From Campylobacter sp. US33a (GTDB lineage Bacteria; Campylobacterota; Campylobacteria; Campylobacterales; Campylobacteraceae): DNA of 64,000 nt. The notes under the pieces are model-generated. The model ran no database searches and was not told the origin of the DNA. It saw nothing but the letters and a program-made list of their open reading frames with translations. The DNA is taken from the NCBI RefSeq assembly GCF_004378855.1, contig NZ_RYYL01000003.1, positions 124,001 through 188,000 of the forward strand, read 5' to 3'. Made by a program: the position numbers and the translations under genes. Shown here piece by piece: positions 9,555-18,779 of this stretch. Within the stretch, counting starts at the first letter, position 1. Every line of letters begins with the position of its first letter.

Positions 9555-9944
9555 ATGACCTTAACTGTTAAGTGTCCTATTTTGGGTTTTGAGGAAACAA
9601 AAACAATGGAACTTTCAATTATTGATGAAGTATTTGTTAGACTTAAAAGTTTAGATGGTAAAGATTTTTCTTTTGTGATGATGAGTCCTTATTTAATTAG
9701 ACCAGATTACGAATTTGATATTCCTACCTATTATCAGGAATTACTTGAACTAACTCCAGAAACAAAAATGCAAGTATATACCATAGTTGCAATTAATAAA
9801 ACTATAGAAGAATCCACTGTAAATTTCTTAGCTCCTATTGTAATCAACTTAGAAAATAATAGTTTAACACAAGTTATTTTAGACACAGTTACTTATCCAA
9901 ATTTTTTCCAAGCGGATCAAATTTCTAATTATATTAAAAACTAA
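9555..9944 (+). CDS. fliW: Flagellar assembly factor FliW (CsrA antagonist)
   Basis: A 129-residue FliW. It matches the family in the segments [37 protein letters not shown] and a C-terminal [14 protein letters not shown]. FliW binds either flagellin or CsrA. When flagellin is exported, free FliW blocks CsrA and relieves repression of flagellin mRNA. The RBS AAGGAG sits seven bases before the ATG. A sigma-54-like site lies upstream. It is followed after six bases by proC, so fliW and proC are likely co-transcribed. Confidence 0.95.
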   Translation: MTLTVKCPILGFEETKTMELSIIDEVFVRLKSLDGKDFSFVMMSPYLIRPDYEFDIPTYYQELLELTPETKMQVYTIVAINKTIEESTVNFLAPIVINLENNSLTQVILDTVTYPNFFQADQISNYIKN

Positions 9945-9949
9945 AAATC

Positions 9950-10687
9950 ATGCAAAACATTTACATCCTTGGTAACGGAACCATGGCTAAAGCTTTAGCT
10001 TGTGGTTTGCGTGATCGTTATAATATTACCATTGTAGGCAGAGATGAAGCAAAACTCCAACACTTAAAAGAGCAAAATTTTCAAACTCTACACTACAGCA
10101 AATTAGATATACAAGATAAAAATATCATTCTAGCTTTTAAACCTTACGCACTTAAAGAGCTTGCTTCACTTTTTAAAAACCAAGCTCGTTTGCTTATATC
10201 TGTTTTAGCCAATACAAGCATTGAGGAATTGCAAATTATTAAAGCGCAAAACTATGCAAGAATTATGCCAAATACAGCTGCTAAATACAAAGCCTCTTCT
10301 ACTCCATTTGTTCTAAAAAACTCTGCATTTAAAGATGAAATTATAGACATTTTAAATCATTTTGGCACTTCTTATGAGTTAAATGATGAAAAATTAATGA
10401 ACGCAGCAACAGCAATTAGCGGTTGTGCTCCAGCCTTTCTAGCTTTAGTGGCTGAAAGTATTGCAAATGCTGGGGTTTATGAAGGACTAGATAAAAATTT
10501 AAGCCTAAAACTTACCCAGGGACTTTTTCAAAGTTTTAATGCTTTATTTACAAATAATCATCCTGCTATAATCAAAGAAGATATCTGCTCTCCAGCTGGC
10601 ATTACAATTAAAGGTGTAAAGATTCTTGAAGAAGAAGGTTTAAGAGGAACTTTTTTTAAAGCTTTACACGCTAGTGCTAATAAATGA
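9950..10687 (+). CDS. proC: Pyrroline-5-carboxylate reductase
   Basis: Last step of proline synthesis, NAD(P)H reduction of P5C. A 245-residue Rossmann protein with GNGTMAKAL near the N-terminus (an A replaces the usual second G of the dinucleotide motif GxGxMG), VLANTSIEEL, RIMPNTAAKYKAS and the C-terminal family motif AISGCAPAFLALVAESIANAGVYEGL followed by SPAGITIKGVKILEE. Its TGA overlaps the ATG of the next gene (ATGA), tying an amino-acid enzyme to the pseudopilin genes. Confidence 0.95.
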   Translation: MQNIYILGNGTMAKALACGLRDRYNITIVGRDEAKLQHLKEQNFQTLHYSKLDIQDKNIILAFKPYALKELASLFKNQARLLISVLANTSIEELQIIKAQNYARIMPNTAAKYKASSTPFVLKNSAFKDEIIDILNHFGTSYELNDEKLMNAATAISGCAPAFLALVAESIANAGVYEGLDKNLSLKLTQGLFQSFNALFTNNHPAIIKEDICSPAGITIKGVKILEEEGLRGTFFKALHASANK

Positions 10688-11004
10688 AAAAAGCTTTTTC
10701 TTTATTAGAGCTTGTTTTTTCTATTATTATTTTGGGAATTATTTTTACTGGATTTATCCCCATATATATACAAATTCAAAGAAATCATCAAAGTCTTTTT
10801 TTAAACCAAAAACTTTTCGAACTTGAACGCAAAATATTCAATAAAGATTATTCTGAACAAAAAACCATTTTGCTTAGAATACAAGATTTAGGTGATATTA
10901 AATTCATACAAAAAAGTAGTTCAGATTCAGTTTTTACTCTCAAAACGCTCTCCATAAATGATCAAAATTACACAAGCGAATTTAAAGATGAAAACAGCTT
11001 TTAG
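10684..11004 (+). CDS. ctsT: CtsT-like type II secretion/transformation pseudopilin
   Basis: A 106-residue protein with a class III (prepilin) signal: KKAF then SLLELVFSIIILGIIFTGFI, with the glutamate at +5 after a presumed cleavage at A/F, then a short polar domain. In C. jejuni, CtsT lies at the corresponding place after proC and is needed for natural transformation with the other Cts (type II secretion/T4P-like) proteins. The position after fliW-proC supports the name; the similarity is mainly in the N-terminal helix. It overlaps proC and the next gene. Confidence 0.7.
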   Translation: MKKAFSLLELVFSIIILGIIFTGFIPIYIQIQRNHQSLFLNQKLFELERKIFNKDYSEQKTILLRIQDLGDIKFIQKSSSDSVFTLKTLSINDQNYTSEFKDENSF

Positions 11005-11674
11005 TTTATTTGAAAGTATTATTGTTATAAGCTTATTAGGTATTTTATTTCTTATACTTGCAAATCCGATAAAAAATTTATATTCTTATCAATTAGTGAG
11101 TCAAAAACAAGCTGAGCTCGTAACAAATGTTAATTCGACTTTTATCATTCTTGACAAATTTTTACAAAGGTGTATAAAATTCCAAAAAGAAGGTTTGGGA
11201 TACACTTGTTATCTAAAAGATGATGATAATTTATTACAAAATATTTCGAATAAAATATCCATAGGCTCGAGCTCCATTTTTCTGCAAGATGAAAATTCAG
11301 AATTTTACTCTCCAAACAGTCAATTTTTAGATGTTATGCAAAATCATAGAGATTTATTAGGCAAAAATGATAACAAATTATTATTTTATGATTTATTGCA
11401 AAAACAATTTTACAACACATCTATCATAAGTCAAGATAAAATATCCCATAATTTTACACAATTTCCTATGCGTTTTTATCTTATCATACAAAGCAAAATT
11501 ACATTTTTCATGAAAGATAATTCTTTATTTATAAAATTTAACAATGGAAAAAATATTTTATTAATGCAAAATATCTCCAATTTTGAAATTACACAACAAA
11601 ATAATATTTTAAAAAGCAAAATCTGTATTCTAAACACACCAATTTCATGCTTTGAAAAATGGAGTTTGCTATGA
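10988..11674 (+). CDS. Pseudopilin-like protein, prepilin N-terminus
   Basis: About 228 residues. The chosen start is the ATG at 10988 (MKTAFSLFESIIVISLLG), because it places the prepilin-type helix at the N-terminus; the frame is open ten codons further up, inside ctsT. After the helix comes a 190-residue domain with few recognisable motifs and four Cys (including CIKF, YTCYL, KICIL, SCFEKW). It resembles PulG/PilE-type minor pseudopilins only in layout. It overlaps ctsT by 17 bases and the next gene by an ATGA. A role in DNA uptake is inferred from context. Confidence 0.65.
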   Translation: MKTAFSLFESIIVISLLGILFLILANPIKNLYSYQLVSQKQAELVTNVNSTFIILDKFLQRCIKFQKEGLGYTCYLKDDDNLLQNISNKISIGSSSIFLQDENSEFYSPNSQFLDVMQNHRDLLGKNDNKLLFYDLLQKQFYNTSIISQDKISHNFTQFPMRFYLIIQSKITFFMKDNSLFIKFNNGKNILLMQNISNFEITQQNNILKSKICILNTPISCFEKWSLL

Positions 11675-12105
11675 AGAAAGCTTATGCTTTGCTTGCTAGC
11701 ATTTCTTTATTAATCGTTTTTATTTTTTTCATCTCTTTAAGCTTGCAAATGTCAAGTTATTATCCAAGACAAATAAAAGATTTATATCTTTATATTCAAG
11801 CAAATATTCTAGCGACAAATGCAAAAGAATTAGCAAAATACTTTTTATATATTGCAAAAAAGCAAAACAAGGAATGTTTAGAAAGAGTTGAATTTAATTA
11901 TCCAAACGCACAAAGTATTATAAGAATTGATTATTTTTATTCTGTTGCAACTTGCAAAAACTACTCTCTTGCACCTATTAATCAAGATATAAATTTAAGC
12001 AAAGATAATGTCATTAATGTAAATATTAGTATCTATCTAAATAAAGATAAGGAAGTTAATGAGGAAATTTTTATAAATAAAAAATTAATATTATTTCCGA
12101 AGTAG
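11671..12105 (+). CDS. Small pseudopilin-like or transformation-cluster membrane protein
   Basis: About 144 residues from the ATG at 11671 (MKKAYALLASISLLIVFIFF), which overlaps the stop of the previous gene by ATGA. It has an N-terminal hydrophobic helix preceded by KKAYALL, as in minor pilins of the PilX/GspK type but without the usual glutamate at +5, then a short polar domain with Cys pairs. There is no further homology I can name. It is the last gene of the fliW-proC-ctsT run, and its stop lies inside the following hairpin. Confidence 0.6.
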   Translation: MKKAYALLASISLLIVFIFFISLSLQMSSYYPRQIKDLYLYIQANILATNAKELAKYFLYIAKKQNKECLERVEFNYPNAQSIIRIDYFYSVATCKNYSLAPINQDINLSKDNVINVNISIYLNKDKEVNEEIFINKKLILFPK

Positions 12106-12114
12106 AACTTCGGA
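12096..12114. terminator. Bidirectional terminator between the ctsT cluster and rpsR
   Basis: An 8-bp stem TCCGAAGT / ACTTCGGA with an AGA loop, between convergent genes. The stop codon of the plus-strand gene is in the left arm and loop. The tails are AT-rich rather than pure T. Confidence 0.7.
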
Positions 12115-12129
12115 TTAAATTTGTAAATA

Positions 12130-12390
12130 TTATAAATTTTCAAAAGGGTTGTTGACCACTTCTTTACGATCTACAATATAAGGAATAAGCGCAACATGTC
12201 TTGCTCGCTTAATAGCTATTTCAACCATTTCTTGATATTTTTTGCTTGTTCCTGTTAAGCGACGAGGCATAATTTTAAATCTTTCAGATAAAGCATGTTT
12301 TAACATAGAAGTATCTTTATAATCGATAAATTCAACTTTAGCCTCTGTGTATTTGCAATATTTGCGTGAATATTTTCTTTTTTCTGCCAT
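12130..12390 (-). CDS. rpsR: 30S ribosomal protein S18
   Basis: An 86-residue S18. Conserved core: [35 protein letters not shown] and [11 protein letters not shown]18 binds with S6 to the platform of the 30S subunit. It is the last gene of rpsF-ssb-rpsR, the usual bacterial order. Confidence 0.97.
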   Translation of the reverse strand: MAEKRKYSRKYCKYTEAKVEFIDYKDTSMLKHALSERFKIMPRRLTGTSKKYQEMVEIAIKRARHVALIPYIVDRKEVVNNPFENL

Positions 12391-12404
12391 AATTTTTTCC
12401 TTAT

Positions 12405-12938
12405 TTAAAATGGTAATTCACTATCGTCATCATAATAATTATCCACATCAATCTCTTTCATCTTTGTTTCTTGCTGTGGTTGTCTTTGACTTTGCGAATT
12501 TCTATTTGGAGTATTTGAATTTTGATTAGCCGTATAAGGATCAAAACTTTGATTTTGTTCAGCAGAATAAGTATTCTGTCCAATATTATTAAAATTGTTT
12601 TGTCCTTGATTGATTCCAGAACCAAGCATTTCCAAATTCTCAACATAAACACTATGTTTACTTCTGCTTTGTCCATTTTGATCATTCCATTGATCAAATT
12701 TCAATCTTCCTTCCACTAGAATTTTGCTTCCTTTAGAAAGATATTGATTGGCAATTTCAGCAGTACGTCCAAAAAAAGTGATATCAATAAAACAAGTTTC
12801 CTCTCGCTTTTCGCCGTTATTAGAACTAAATCTCCTAGTGACCGCAATTGCCGAAGAACCTATAGCACTTCCTGATGGGGCATAACGCATTTCAATGTCT
12901 CTTGTAAGATTTCCTAGCAAAACGACTTTATTAAACAT
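12405..12938 (-). CDS. ssb: Single-stranded DNA-binding protein
   Basis: A 177-residue SSB. It has an N-terminal OB fold ([49 protein letters not shown]), a low-complexity Gln/Asn-rich linker of about 60 residues, and the acidic tip DDDSELPF that recruits repair and replication partners. It lies between rpsF and rpsR. Confidence 0.97.
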   Translation of the reverse strand: MFNKVVLLGNLTRDIEMRYAPSGSAIGSSAIAVTRRFSSNNGEKREETCFIDITFFGRTAEIANQYLSKGSKILVEGRLKFDQWNDQNGQSRSKHSVYVENLEMLGSGINQGQNNFNNIGQNTYSAEQNQSFDPYTANQNSNTPNRNSQSQRQPQQETKMKEIDVDNYYDDDSELPF

Positions 12939-12952
12939 AAGTTTTCCTTGTT

Positions 12953-13327
12953 TTAAATTTCTGGAGCTTCTAAAGGCTTAATTTCTTTTTTAGATTGTTT
13001 TACTCCATGGCTTAATTTCTCCCATGCAGCTATTTCTTTTTTATTCTCATATTTAACAATTAAAAATCTTATAACTTCTTCTGTAATTCTTAAAACCCTT
13101 TCAAGTTCTGCAATTAATGTTGTAGGAGCTTTAAAATAAATCACAAAATAAGTACCTCGCTCATACTTTTTAATCGTATATGCAAGTTTTCTAGTTCCCA
13201 TTGGAACAACTGTTTCAATTTCTGCACCATTTTTTGTAAGAACTTCTTTTACGAATTCCAACTTAGCATTCACTTCCTCTTCGGTAAGTGTTGGTTTTAA
13301 AATAAATAAAACCTCATAATGTTTCAT
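12953..13327 (-). CDS. rpsF: 30S ribosomal protein S6
   Basis: A 124-residue S6 with the conserved start [41 protein letters not shown] and [18 protein letters not shown], and a lysine-rich C-terminal tail. It is the first gene of the rpsF-ssb-rpsR operon, with a strong AAGGAG before the ATG and a TATAAT about 70 bases upstream. Confidence 0.97.
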   Translation of the reverse strand: MKHYEVLFILKPTLTEEEVNAKLEFVKEVLTKNGAEIETVVPMGTRKLAYTIKKYERGTYFVIYFKAPTTLIAELERVLRITEEVIRFLIVKYENKKEIAAWEKLSHGVKQSKKEIKPLEAPEI

Positions 13328-13394
13328 CTTTTCTCCTTGTGGATATTAAGCCCAAAAATTCCATGGGCAAGGATTTTGCTAAAAGCAAGCTAAG

Positions 13395-13400
13395 ATTATA
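13395..13400 (-). promoter_or_regulatory. Putative -10 box for rpsF-ssb-rpsR
   Basis: Minus-strand TATAAT, 68 bases upstream of the rpsF ATG, giving a 5' leader of about 60 bases. No -35 match is seen. Confidence 0.55.
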
Positions 13401-13423
13401 ATAAAAAATTACTTAATAAAACT

Positions 13424-14086
13424 TTATTTTATATTAATTAATTCATCACTAATTTTAATCATATCATCTAAAGAATTTATTTCTTCCATATTTAATTTAA
13501 ATTTACCATTAATAATAAAAATAGGAACACCTCCATAAATTTTAGCCGTTTGATGAACTTTTTCATATAAAGCCAATACTTTCTTTGCCTTCTCACTTTG
13601 AACAAATTCTCGAATTTCTTGTTTTGTTATGCCTAAAATTTGAAGTCCAGCTTGAACCAACTCCTCATCACTTAAACCATTTTTTTTATTAGATTTATTA
13701 GATGAAAAAACAAGAGAAAAATATTTATCATTTAATTTCCTTACCCAACTTTTTTCATCTGTTACACTTATATCATTATCATCATCTTGCACCTGTGCAT
13801 AAGCATAAATTTCCCTAAGTCCAATATCATTTGAATTAAAAGTAAATGGCAAAGCATAATACTTAACATGAGGCAGTTTAATCTTTATCTTACCCAAGGT
13901 ATCTGTTTTATGATGTATATAACAATGCTGACAACCATAATAAAAAATTTCAATAACAGAATTTTGCATTTCAAAAGGTTCTTGAAGAATATCAAATTCC
14001 TTTCCTTTTTCTAAAGCACTCAAGTTGAAATTTAGCAACAATAGCGCTAAAATTAAAAACCCCATTTTTTTAAAAACACTATCCAT
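13424..14086 (-). CDS. DsbA-like periplasmic thiol:disulfide oxidoreductase
   Basis: A 220-residue protein with a signal sequence (FLILALLLLNFNLSA), a thioredoxin-fold active site CQHC in YGCQHCYIH and the cis-proline loop GGVPIFIING. DsbA enzymes introduce disulfides into exported proteins. The helical insertion between active site and cis-Pro loop is of DsbA length. Campylobacter often has two DsbA paralogues; I cannot tell which this is. The start at 14086 is supported by AGGAG seven bases upstream. It has its own -10 box. Confidence 0.85.
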   Translation of the reverse strand: MDSVFKKMGFLILALLLLNFNLSALEKGKEFDILQEPFEMQNSVIEIFYYGCQHCYIHHKTDTLGKIKIKLPHVKYYALPFTFNSNDIGLREIYAYAQVQDDDNDISVTDEKSWVRKLNDKYFSLVFSSNKSNKKNGLSDEELVQAGLQILGITKQEIREFVQSEKAKKVLALYEKVHQTAKIYGGVPIFIINGKFKLNMEEINSLDDMIKISDELINIK

Positions 14087-14120
14087 TTAATCTCCTAATC
14101 ATACAAAATTGTAAAAATAA

Positions 14121-14126
14121 ATTATA
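14121..14126 (-). promoter_or_regulatory. Putative -10 box for the dsbA-like gene
   Basis: Minus-strand TATAAT in the 60-base gap after the beta-barrel gene, 35 bases before the dsbA-like start. It suggests independent transcription. Confidence 0.5.
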
Positions 14127-14146
14127 ATTCATTTTTGCTAATAAAT

Positions 14147-14971
14147 TTAATAATACTTATTTCTTTTCAAATAATCATAACGATGAATTTCTTCTAAAGC
14201 ATTATCATTTTTTGTTAATTGTTTTAATAAATGTTTGTCGTATCTAATGGTAAAACCAAAATGTACTGAGGTATTAGGATCTAATTCATTATAATCATGA
14301 TGCACTAAACTTAAATTAAAAATGGAATATGGAGAATAACTTATTTTATAATCAACCTTTTCAAAATCCCTACTAATGTCTATACCCAAAGGCGTATAAT
14401 AAGGAAATACAAAACTCATTCCAAATTCTGCTACTCTTTGTTTTGCTTCATCATCTGGAATATAATAATTTGCATAAGTTTTAAAATATTTACTATAGCC
14501 AAATTCTCCGCCAAAGCTGTGATTTTGCATATCTTCTTGACCATCGACAAAAGTATTTACACCCAATAAAAAATCTTCTTGCTTATATCGATTAATCAAA
14601 CCACCGGAATAATTATAATTTTGTTCAGCAATATAAATTTCTTTTTGAAATAATAAAGTATTATTCTCATATTCATACAAAGTACTTAAATTTTTAAGCT
14701 CCAAACTCTGATTTGCAAAATCCAAATTGCTATCGGTTTGTTCTCCATTTTCCCCATTTTCAAGAATTTTTGCAAATTGAGCATTGAGATAATTTTTAAA
14801 ATCAACTGATTCATCTTGTAAATTTTGCGGAGCTTCGAAAATAAACTTCCTGTCAAATTGTATCCATTCTTGATTTTGAATCACAACAGAAGAAGTGTTT
14901 GACTTTAAGGCATTTTCTAAATCATTGGCATTAGCAAAAAGAATCAAAAAACATAATAATAATTTTTTCAT
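14147..14971 (-). CDS. Exported beta-barrel-like protein, inverse-autotransporter-like fold, function unknown
   Basis: About 274 residues from the ATG at 14971 (MKKLLLCFLILFANA, a signal peptide); a longer frame to 15067 adds only AT-rich hydrophobic codons. The C-terminal two thirds alternate polar and hydrophobic residues with many aromatics (LLGVNTFVDGQEDMQNHSFG, FGYSKYFKTYANYYIPDDEA, EFGMSFVFPYYTPLGIDISR, VHFGFTIRYD). The GVNTFVDG / GGEFGYSKYFK / NYYIP order recalls the beta-domain of intimin/invasin inverse autotransporters, but there is no passenger domain. I do not recognise a named gene. It has a -10 box 26 bases upstream. Confidence 0.65.
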   Translation of the reverse strand: MKKLLLCFLILFANANDLENALKSNTSSVVIQNQEWIQFDRKFIFEAPQNLQDESVDFKNYLNAQFAKILENGENGEQTDSNLDFANQSLELKNLSTLYEYENNTLLFQKEIYIAEQNYNYSGGLINRYKQEDFLLGVNTFVDGQEDMQNHSFGGEFGYSKYFKTYANYYIPDDEAKQRVAEFGMSFVFPYYTPLGIDISRDFEKVDYKISYSPYSIFNLSLVHHDYNELDPNTSVHFGFTIRYDKHLLKQLTKNDNALEEIHRYDYLKRNKYY

Positions 14972-14996
14972 ATTTACCCACAAAAAATACATCGGA

Positions 14997-15002
14997 ATTA
15001 TA
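14997..15002 (-). promoter_or_regulatory. Putative -10 box for the beta-barrel gene
   Basis: Minus-strand TATAAT, 26 bases before the chosen start at 14971. It also argues against the upstream start at 15067, which would precede the promoter. Confidence 0.5.
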
Positions 15003-15098
15003 TTGTTAAGTTTTATAATACTAAAAAATAATAAATATAAATTTTTTAATATAAAAAATATTTTCACTATAAATTTTAAAGCCGAATGAAGGAGTAAA

Positions 15099-15175
15099 TG
15101 GTGTCCACGGCGAGATTCGAACTCACGGCCTCAAAATTAGGAATTTTGCGCTCTATCCTGCTGAGCTACGAGGAC
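15099..15175 (-). tRNA. tRNA-Arg (CCT)
   Basis: A cloverleaf with encoded CCA: acceptor GTCCTCG / CGTGGAC, D-arm GCTC, anticodon stem CAAAA / TTTTG around loop TTCCTAA (anticodon CCT, decoding AGG), and T-arm GTGAG-TTCGAAT-CTCGC. The acceptor has a U-U mismatch at the fifth pair. It is co-directional with fusA, 28 bases beyond the fusA stop and just after a hairpin. Confidence 0.95.
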
Positions 15176-15178
15176 AGA

Positions 15179-15199
15179 AAGCGGGAAAAGCTCCCGCTT
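15179..15199 (-). terminator. Hairpin between fusA and tRNA-Arg
   Basis: Stem AAGCGGGA / TCCCGCTT (8 bp, GC-rich) with a 5-base loop, four bases after the fusA stop. The minus-strand tail is TTTCTGTCC, short of T, and the tRNA starts four bases later. It may terminate fusA or act as an RNA processing site releasing the tRNA. Confidence 0.6.
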
Positions 15200-15203
15200 G
15201 TAA

Positions 15204-17279
15204 TTAGCCGTTTCTTTTCTTGATAATTTCTTCAGAAACATTTTTTGGAACTTCATCATAGTGATCAAATTCCATAGAATAAGTCGCACGGCCTTGAGTT
15301 TGGCTTCTAAGATCGGTTGAATAACCAAACATTTCAGCCAAAGGACAAAATGCAGTGATGATTTTATTGCCACCTCTTTCATCCATTGAATTTACTTGAC
15401 CACGGCGTTTGTTAAGATCGCCGATTACATCACCCATGTATTCTTCAGGAGTTTCAACTTCAACTTTCATCATAGGTTCTAAGATTACCGCACCTGCTTT
15501 TCTAGCACCTTCTTTAAAGCCCATAGAAGCAGCAAGTTTAAACGCCATTTCAGAAGAATCCACTTCATGGTAACTTCCATCATAAACAGTTACTTTAACA
15601 TCTTCTACTGGATAACCTGCTAAAACACCATTTTGCAATGCTTCTTGCACCCCTTTATCTACTGCAGGAATATATTCTTTTGGAATTACCCCACCTTTGA
15701 TATCATTAACAAATTCATATCCACTACCAGGCTCAAGCGGTTCAAGGCGTAAGAATACATGTCCGTATTGACCACGACCACCTGATTGCTTAGCGTATTT
15801 ATACTCTTGTTCAACTGTTTTTCTAATAGTTTCGCGGTAAGCAACTTGTGGTTGTCCTACTTCAGCTTCCACTTTAAATTCACGAAGCATTCTATCAACG
15901 ATAATCTCAAGGTGTAACTCACCCATACCCGAAATGATAGTTTGACCGCTTTCTTCATCAGTAGAAACTCTAAAGCTTGGATCTTCTTGTGCTAATTTAT
16001 TTAAAGCAATAGACATTTTTTCTTGATCCGCTTTTGTTTTTGGCTCCACTGCAACGCTAATAACTGGATCAGGAAAATCCATTCTTTCTAGAATTACTTT
16101 ATCTTTTTCACTTGCTAAAGTATCCCCTGTTAGCGTATCTTTAAGACCTACAACCGCACCGATTTCTCCTGCATATAAAGTCTTAATTTCTTCTCTTTTG
16201 TTAGAGTGCATTTTCAATAAACGACCAATTCTTTCTTTTTTATCTTTAGTAGAGTTATAAGCATAAGAACCGCTTTCTAAACTACCACGATACACACGCA
16301 CGAAAGTTAATTGTCCAACAAATGGGTCAGTCATAATTTTAAACGCAAGCCCTGCAAATTCACCATCATCTGTTGATTTTACAGAAACTTCTGTGCCATC
16401 TTCGTATTCACCTTTGATATTTGCAACTTCATCAGGAGCTGGTAAATAAGCTACAACTGCATCAAGCAAAGGTTGAATTCCTTTATTTTTAAATGCAGTT
16501 CCGCAAAGCATAGGTACCATAGAAAGACTTAAACATCCTGCTTTAATACCTGCTCTAATCTCTTCATTACTTAATTCTTCGCCACCTAGGTATTTTTCCA
16601 TTAATTCATCGCTTGTTTCAGAAACTGCTTCTATCATTTTAGTGCGATATTCTTCTGCTTTTTCTTTAAGCTCTGCTGGAATTTCTTTTTCTACATAATC
16701 AGTTGGCTTATTTTCATCTTCCCAAACCAACGCTTTCATTGTGATAAGATCGATCACACCTTTGAAATTATCTTCAGCGCCAATTGGAATTTGAAGTGGA
16801 ACTGGATTTCCTTTTAAGCGATTTTTAATTTGCTCTTCAACATTGAAAAAATTCGCGCCAATTCTATCCATTTTATTTACAAAAACAATTCTTGGAACAC
16901 CATATTTATTTGCTTGTCTCCAAACAGTTTCAGATTGAGGTTGTACCCCACCTACTGAACAAAATACAGAAACCGCACCATCAAGAACACGCATTGATCT
17001 TTCAACTTCTATCGTAAAATCCACGTGACCTGGAGTGTCTATAAGGTTGATTTGATGATCTTTCCAAAAACAAGTAGTCGCAGCAGAAGTAATTGTAATA
17101 CCTCTTTCTTTTTCTTGTTCCATCCAGTCCATAGTCGCAGCACCATCATGCACCTCACCTATCTTATGACTCATACCCGTAAAGAAAAGAATTCTCTCAC
17201 TTGTAGTTGTTTTTCCTGCATCAATGTGCGCAGCAATACCGATATTTCTAACCTTTTTTAAAGGAGTACTTCTTGACAT
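15204..17279 (-). CDS. fusA: Translation elongation factor G
   Basis: A 691-residue EF-G translocase. G-domain motifs: [20 protein letters not shown] (G1), [10 protein letters not shown] (switch I), DTPGHVDF (G3), NKMD (G4). These are followed by the domain II-V signatures GMGELHLEI and [21 protein letters not shown]. It catalyses GTP-driven translocation on the ribosome. It is the third gene of the rpsL-rpsG-fusA (str) cluster; tuf is not here but about 14 kb away with the tRNA cluster. Confidence 0.98.
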   Translation of the reverse strand: MSRSTPLKKVRNIGIAAHIDAGKTTTSERILFFTGMSHKIGEVHDGAATMDWMEQEKERGITITSAATTCFWKDHQINLIDTPGHVDFTIEVERSMRVLDGAVSVFCSVGGVQPQSETVWRQANKYGVPRIVFVNKMDRIGANFFNVEEQIKNRLKGNPVPLQIPIGAEDNFKGVIDLITMKALVWEDENKPTDYVEKEIPAELKEKAEEYRTKMIEAVSETSDELMEKYLGGEELSNEEIRAGIKAGCLSLSMVPMLCGTAFKNKGIQPLLDAVVAYLPAPDEVANIKGEYEDGTEVSVKSTDDGEFAGLAFKIMTDPFVGQLTFVRVYRGSLESGSYAYNSTKDKKERIGRLLKMHSNKREEIKTLYAGEIGAVVGLKDTLTGDTLASEKDKVILERMDFPDPVISVAVEPKTKADQEKMSIALNKLAQEDPSFRVSTDEESGQTIISGMGELHLEIIVDRMLREFKVEAEVGQPQVAYRETIRKTVEQEYKYAKQSGGRGQYGHVFLRLEPLEPGSGYEFVNDIKGGVIPKEYIPAVDKGVQEALQNGVLAGYPVEDVKVTVYDGSYHEVDSSEMAFKLAASMGFKEGARKAGAVILEPMMKVEVETPEEYMGDVIGDLNKRRGQVNSMDERGGNKIITAFCPLAEMFGYSTDLRSQTQGRATYSMEFDHYDEVPKNVSEEIIKKRNG

Positions 17280-17291
17280 CTATTCTCCTTC

Positions 17292-17786
<495 letters not shown>

Positions 17787-17831
17787 TTACTCAAACAAAA
17801 TCAAATCTAACGGATTTGCCTGTCTAAAAAA

Positions 17832-18215
17832 TTACTTAGCACTTGCTTTAGGACGCTTTGCACCATATTTAGAACGAGAAACTGTTCTTTTTGCAACGCC
17901 CGCAGTATCAAGCGCACCACGCACGATATGATACTTCACACCTGGTAAGTCTTTTACCCTACCGCCACGCACTAAAACAATGCTGTGCTCTTGTAGATTG
18001 TGACCTTCACCACCGATGTAGCTAATCACTTCAAAGCCACTAGTAAGTCTTACTTTGGCAACTTTTCTTAACGCTGAGTTTGGTTTTTTAGGGGTTGTTG
18101 TATAAACCCTAGTGCAAACTCCCCTTCTTTGTGGACAATTTTTAAGCGCTGGAGATTTAGATTTCTCTAAAACTTTTTTGCGCTCTTTTCTAACCAATTG
18201 ATTTATGGTAGGCAC
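17832..18215 (-). CDS. rpsL: 30S ribosomal protein S12
   Basis: A 127-residue S12 with [29 protein letters not shown] and [20 protein letters not shown]. Both lysines at the classical streptomycin-resistance positions (in TPKKPNS and GRVKDLP) are the susceptible residues. The start is GTG at 18215 behind AAAGGAATTATT. It is the first gene of the str cluster and is preceded by a 108-base AT-rich spacer in which I see no clear promoter. Confidence 0.97.
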   Translation of the reverse strand: MPTINQLVRKERKKVLEKSKSPALKNCPQRRGVCTRVYTTTPKKPNSALRKVAKVRLTSGFEVISYIGGEGHNLQEHSIVLVRGGRVKDLPGVKYHIVRGALDTAGVAKRTVSRSKYGAKRPKASAK

Positions 18216-18323
18216 AATAATTCCTTTCTTTAAAAAATATAATAAACTTTGGATAATATCTAAATTTCACTTATAAAAAAATAAAATATCGTTAATTTAA
18301 AATAACACAATTGTATCTTACCG

Positions 18324-18779
18324 TCATGCTTTTATATCTTGCAAAATTTCTCCCAAAACATCACTAACACAATCTTTCATTTGTTCATAAGCATAAGCTG
18401 AAAGTTGCTTCATTTGCCCATTTTCATCACGGTGATACCTTAGCGCCATTGTTTTTCCATCTTGCAAAATAGCAATTTGATCTTGAATGTTTTGCCTAAT
18501 TTTCATAGGATCTGTTTCAAAAGCACGCTCATCTTTAATTTTACCCAATAAAGTACTATCTACTTTTGAAGGATCACTAACGCCTTGAATTCTCATAGCC
18601 TCTTGCCACGCAGCAGCTAATTCTGAAGCAGTAATATCAAGTAAAACAGAGCCATCAAAGTTTGTATCATCAATCATTTGTGCGTAGGTTTTATTGTTTT
18701 CATCTTGTTTTTGGTTATTCTTACTCACATAATCAGTTTTTTGCAAATAAGATAGGTTATTTGAAATTGTTATTTTTAT
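18324..18779 (-). pseudogene. Second gene of a sigma-54-driven pair; start codon lost (ATG to ATA)
   Basis: An open frame of 151 codons beginning ATA-AAA-ATA-ACA (IKITISNNLSYLQKTDYV). With one base changed back, the junction GTATAA would read GTATGA, an ordinary ATGA stop/start overlap with the upstream gene. So the original start was probably here and is now ATA. The first accepted start is TTG at 18746, with no good RBS. The rest is intact: hydrophilic, helical, ending VSDVLGEILQDIKA. The first gene ends in the similar YLSGLLKNIKV, so the two may be related. I do not recognise the family. Confidence 0.55.

Noticed and set aside
12458-12697. Second minus-strand frame inside ssb
   Set aside because: It is a shifted reading of the Gln/Asn-rich linker; ssb itself is complete.
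13351-13369. GCCC / GGGC hairpin in the rpsF leader as an S6:S18 binding site
   Set aside because: The stem has only four pairs and I cannot see the CCG element expected of that regulatory RNA.
18286-18291. CGATAT on the minus strand upstream of rpsL, like a Campylobacter sigma-28 -10
   Set aside because: No -35 at the right distance, and rpsL is not a flagellar gene. It is a chance match in AT-rich DNA.
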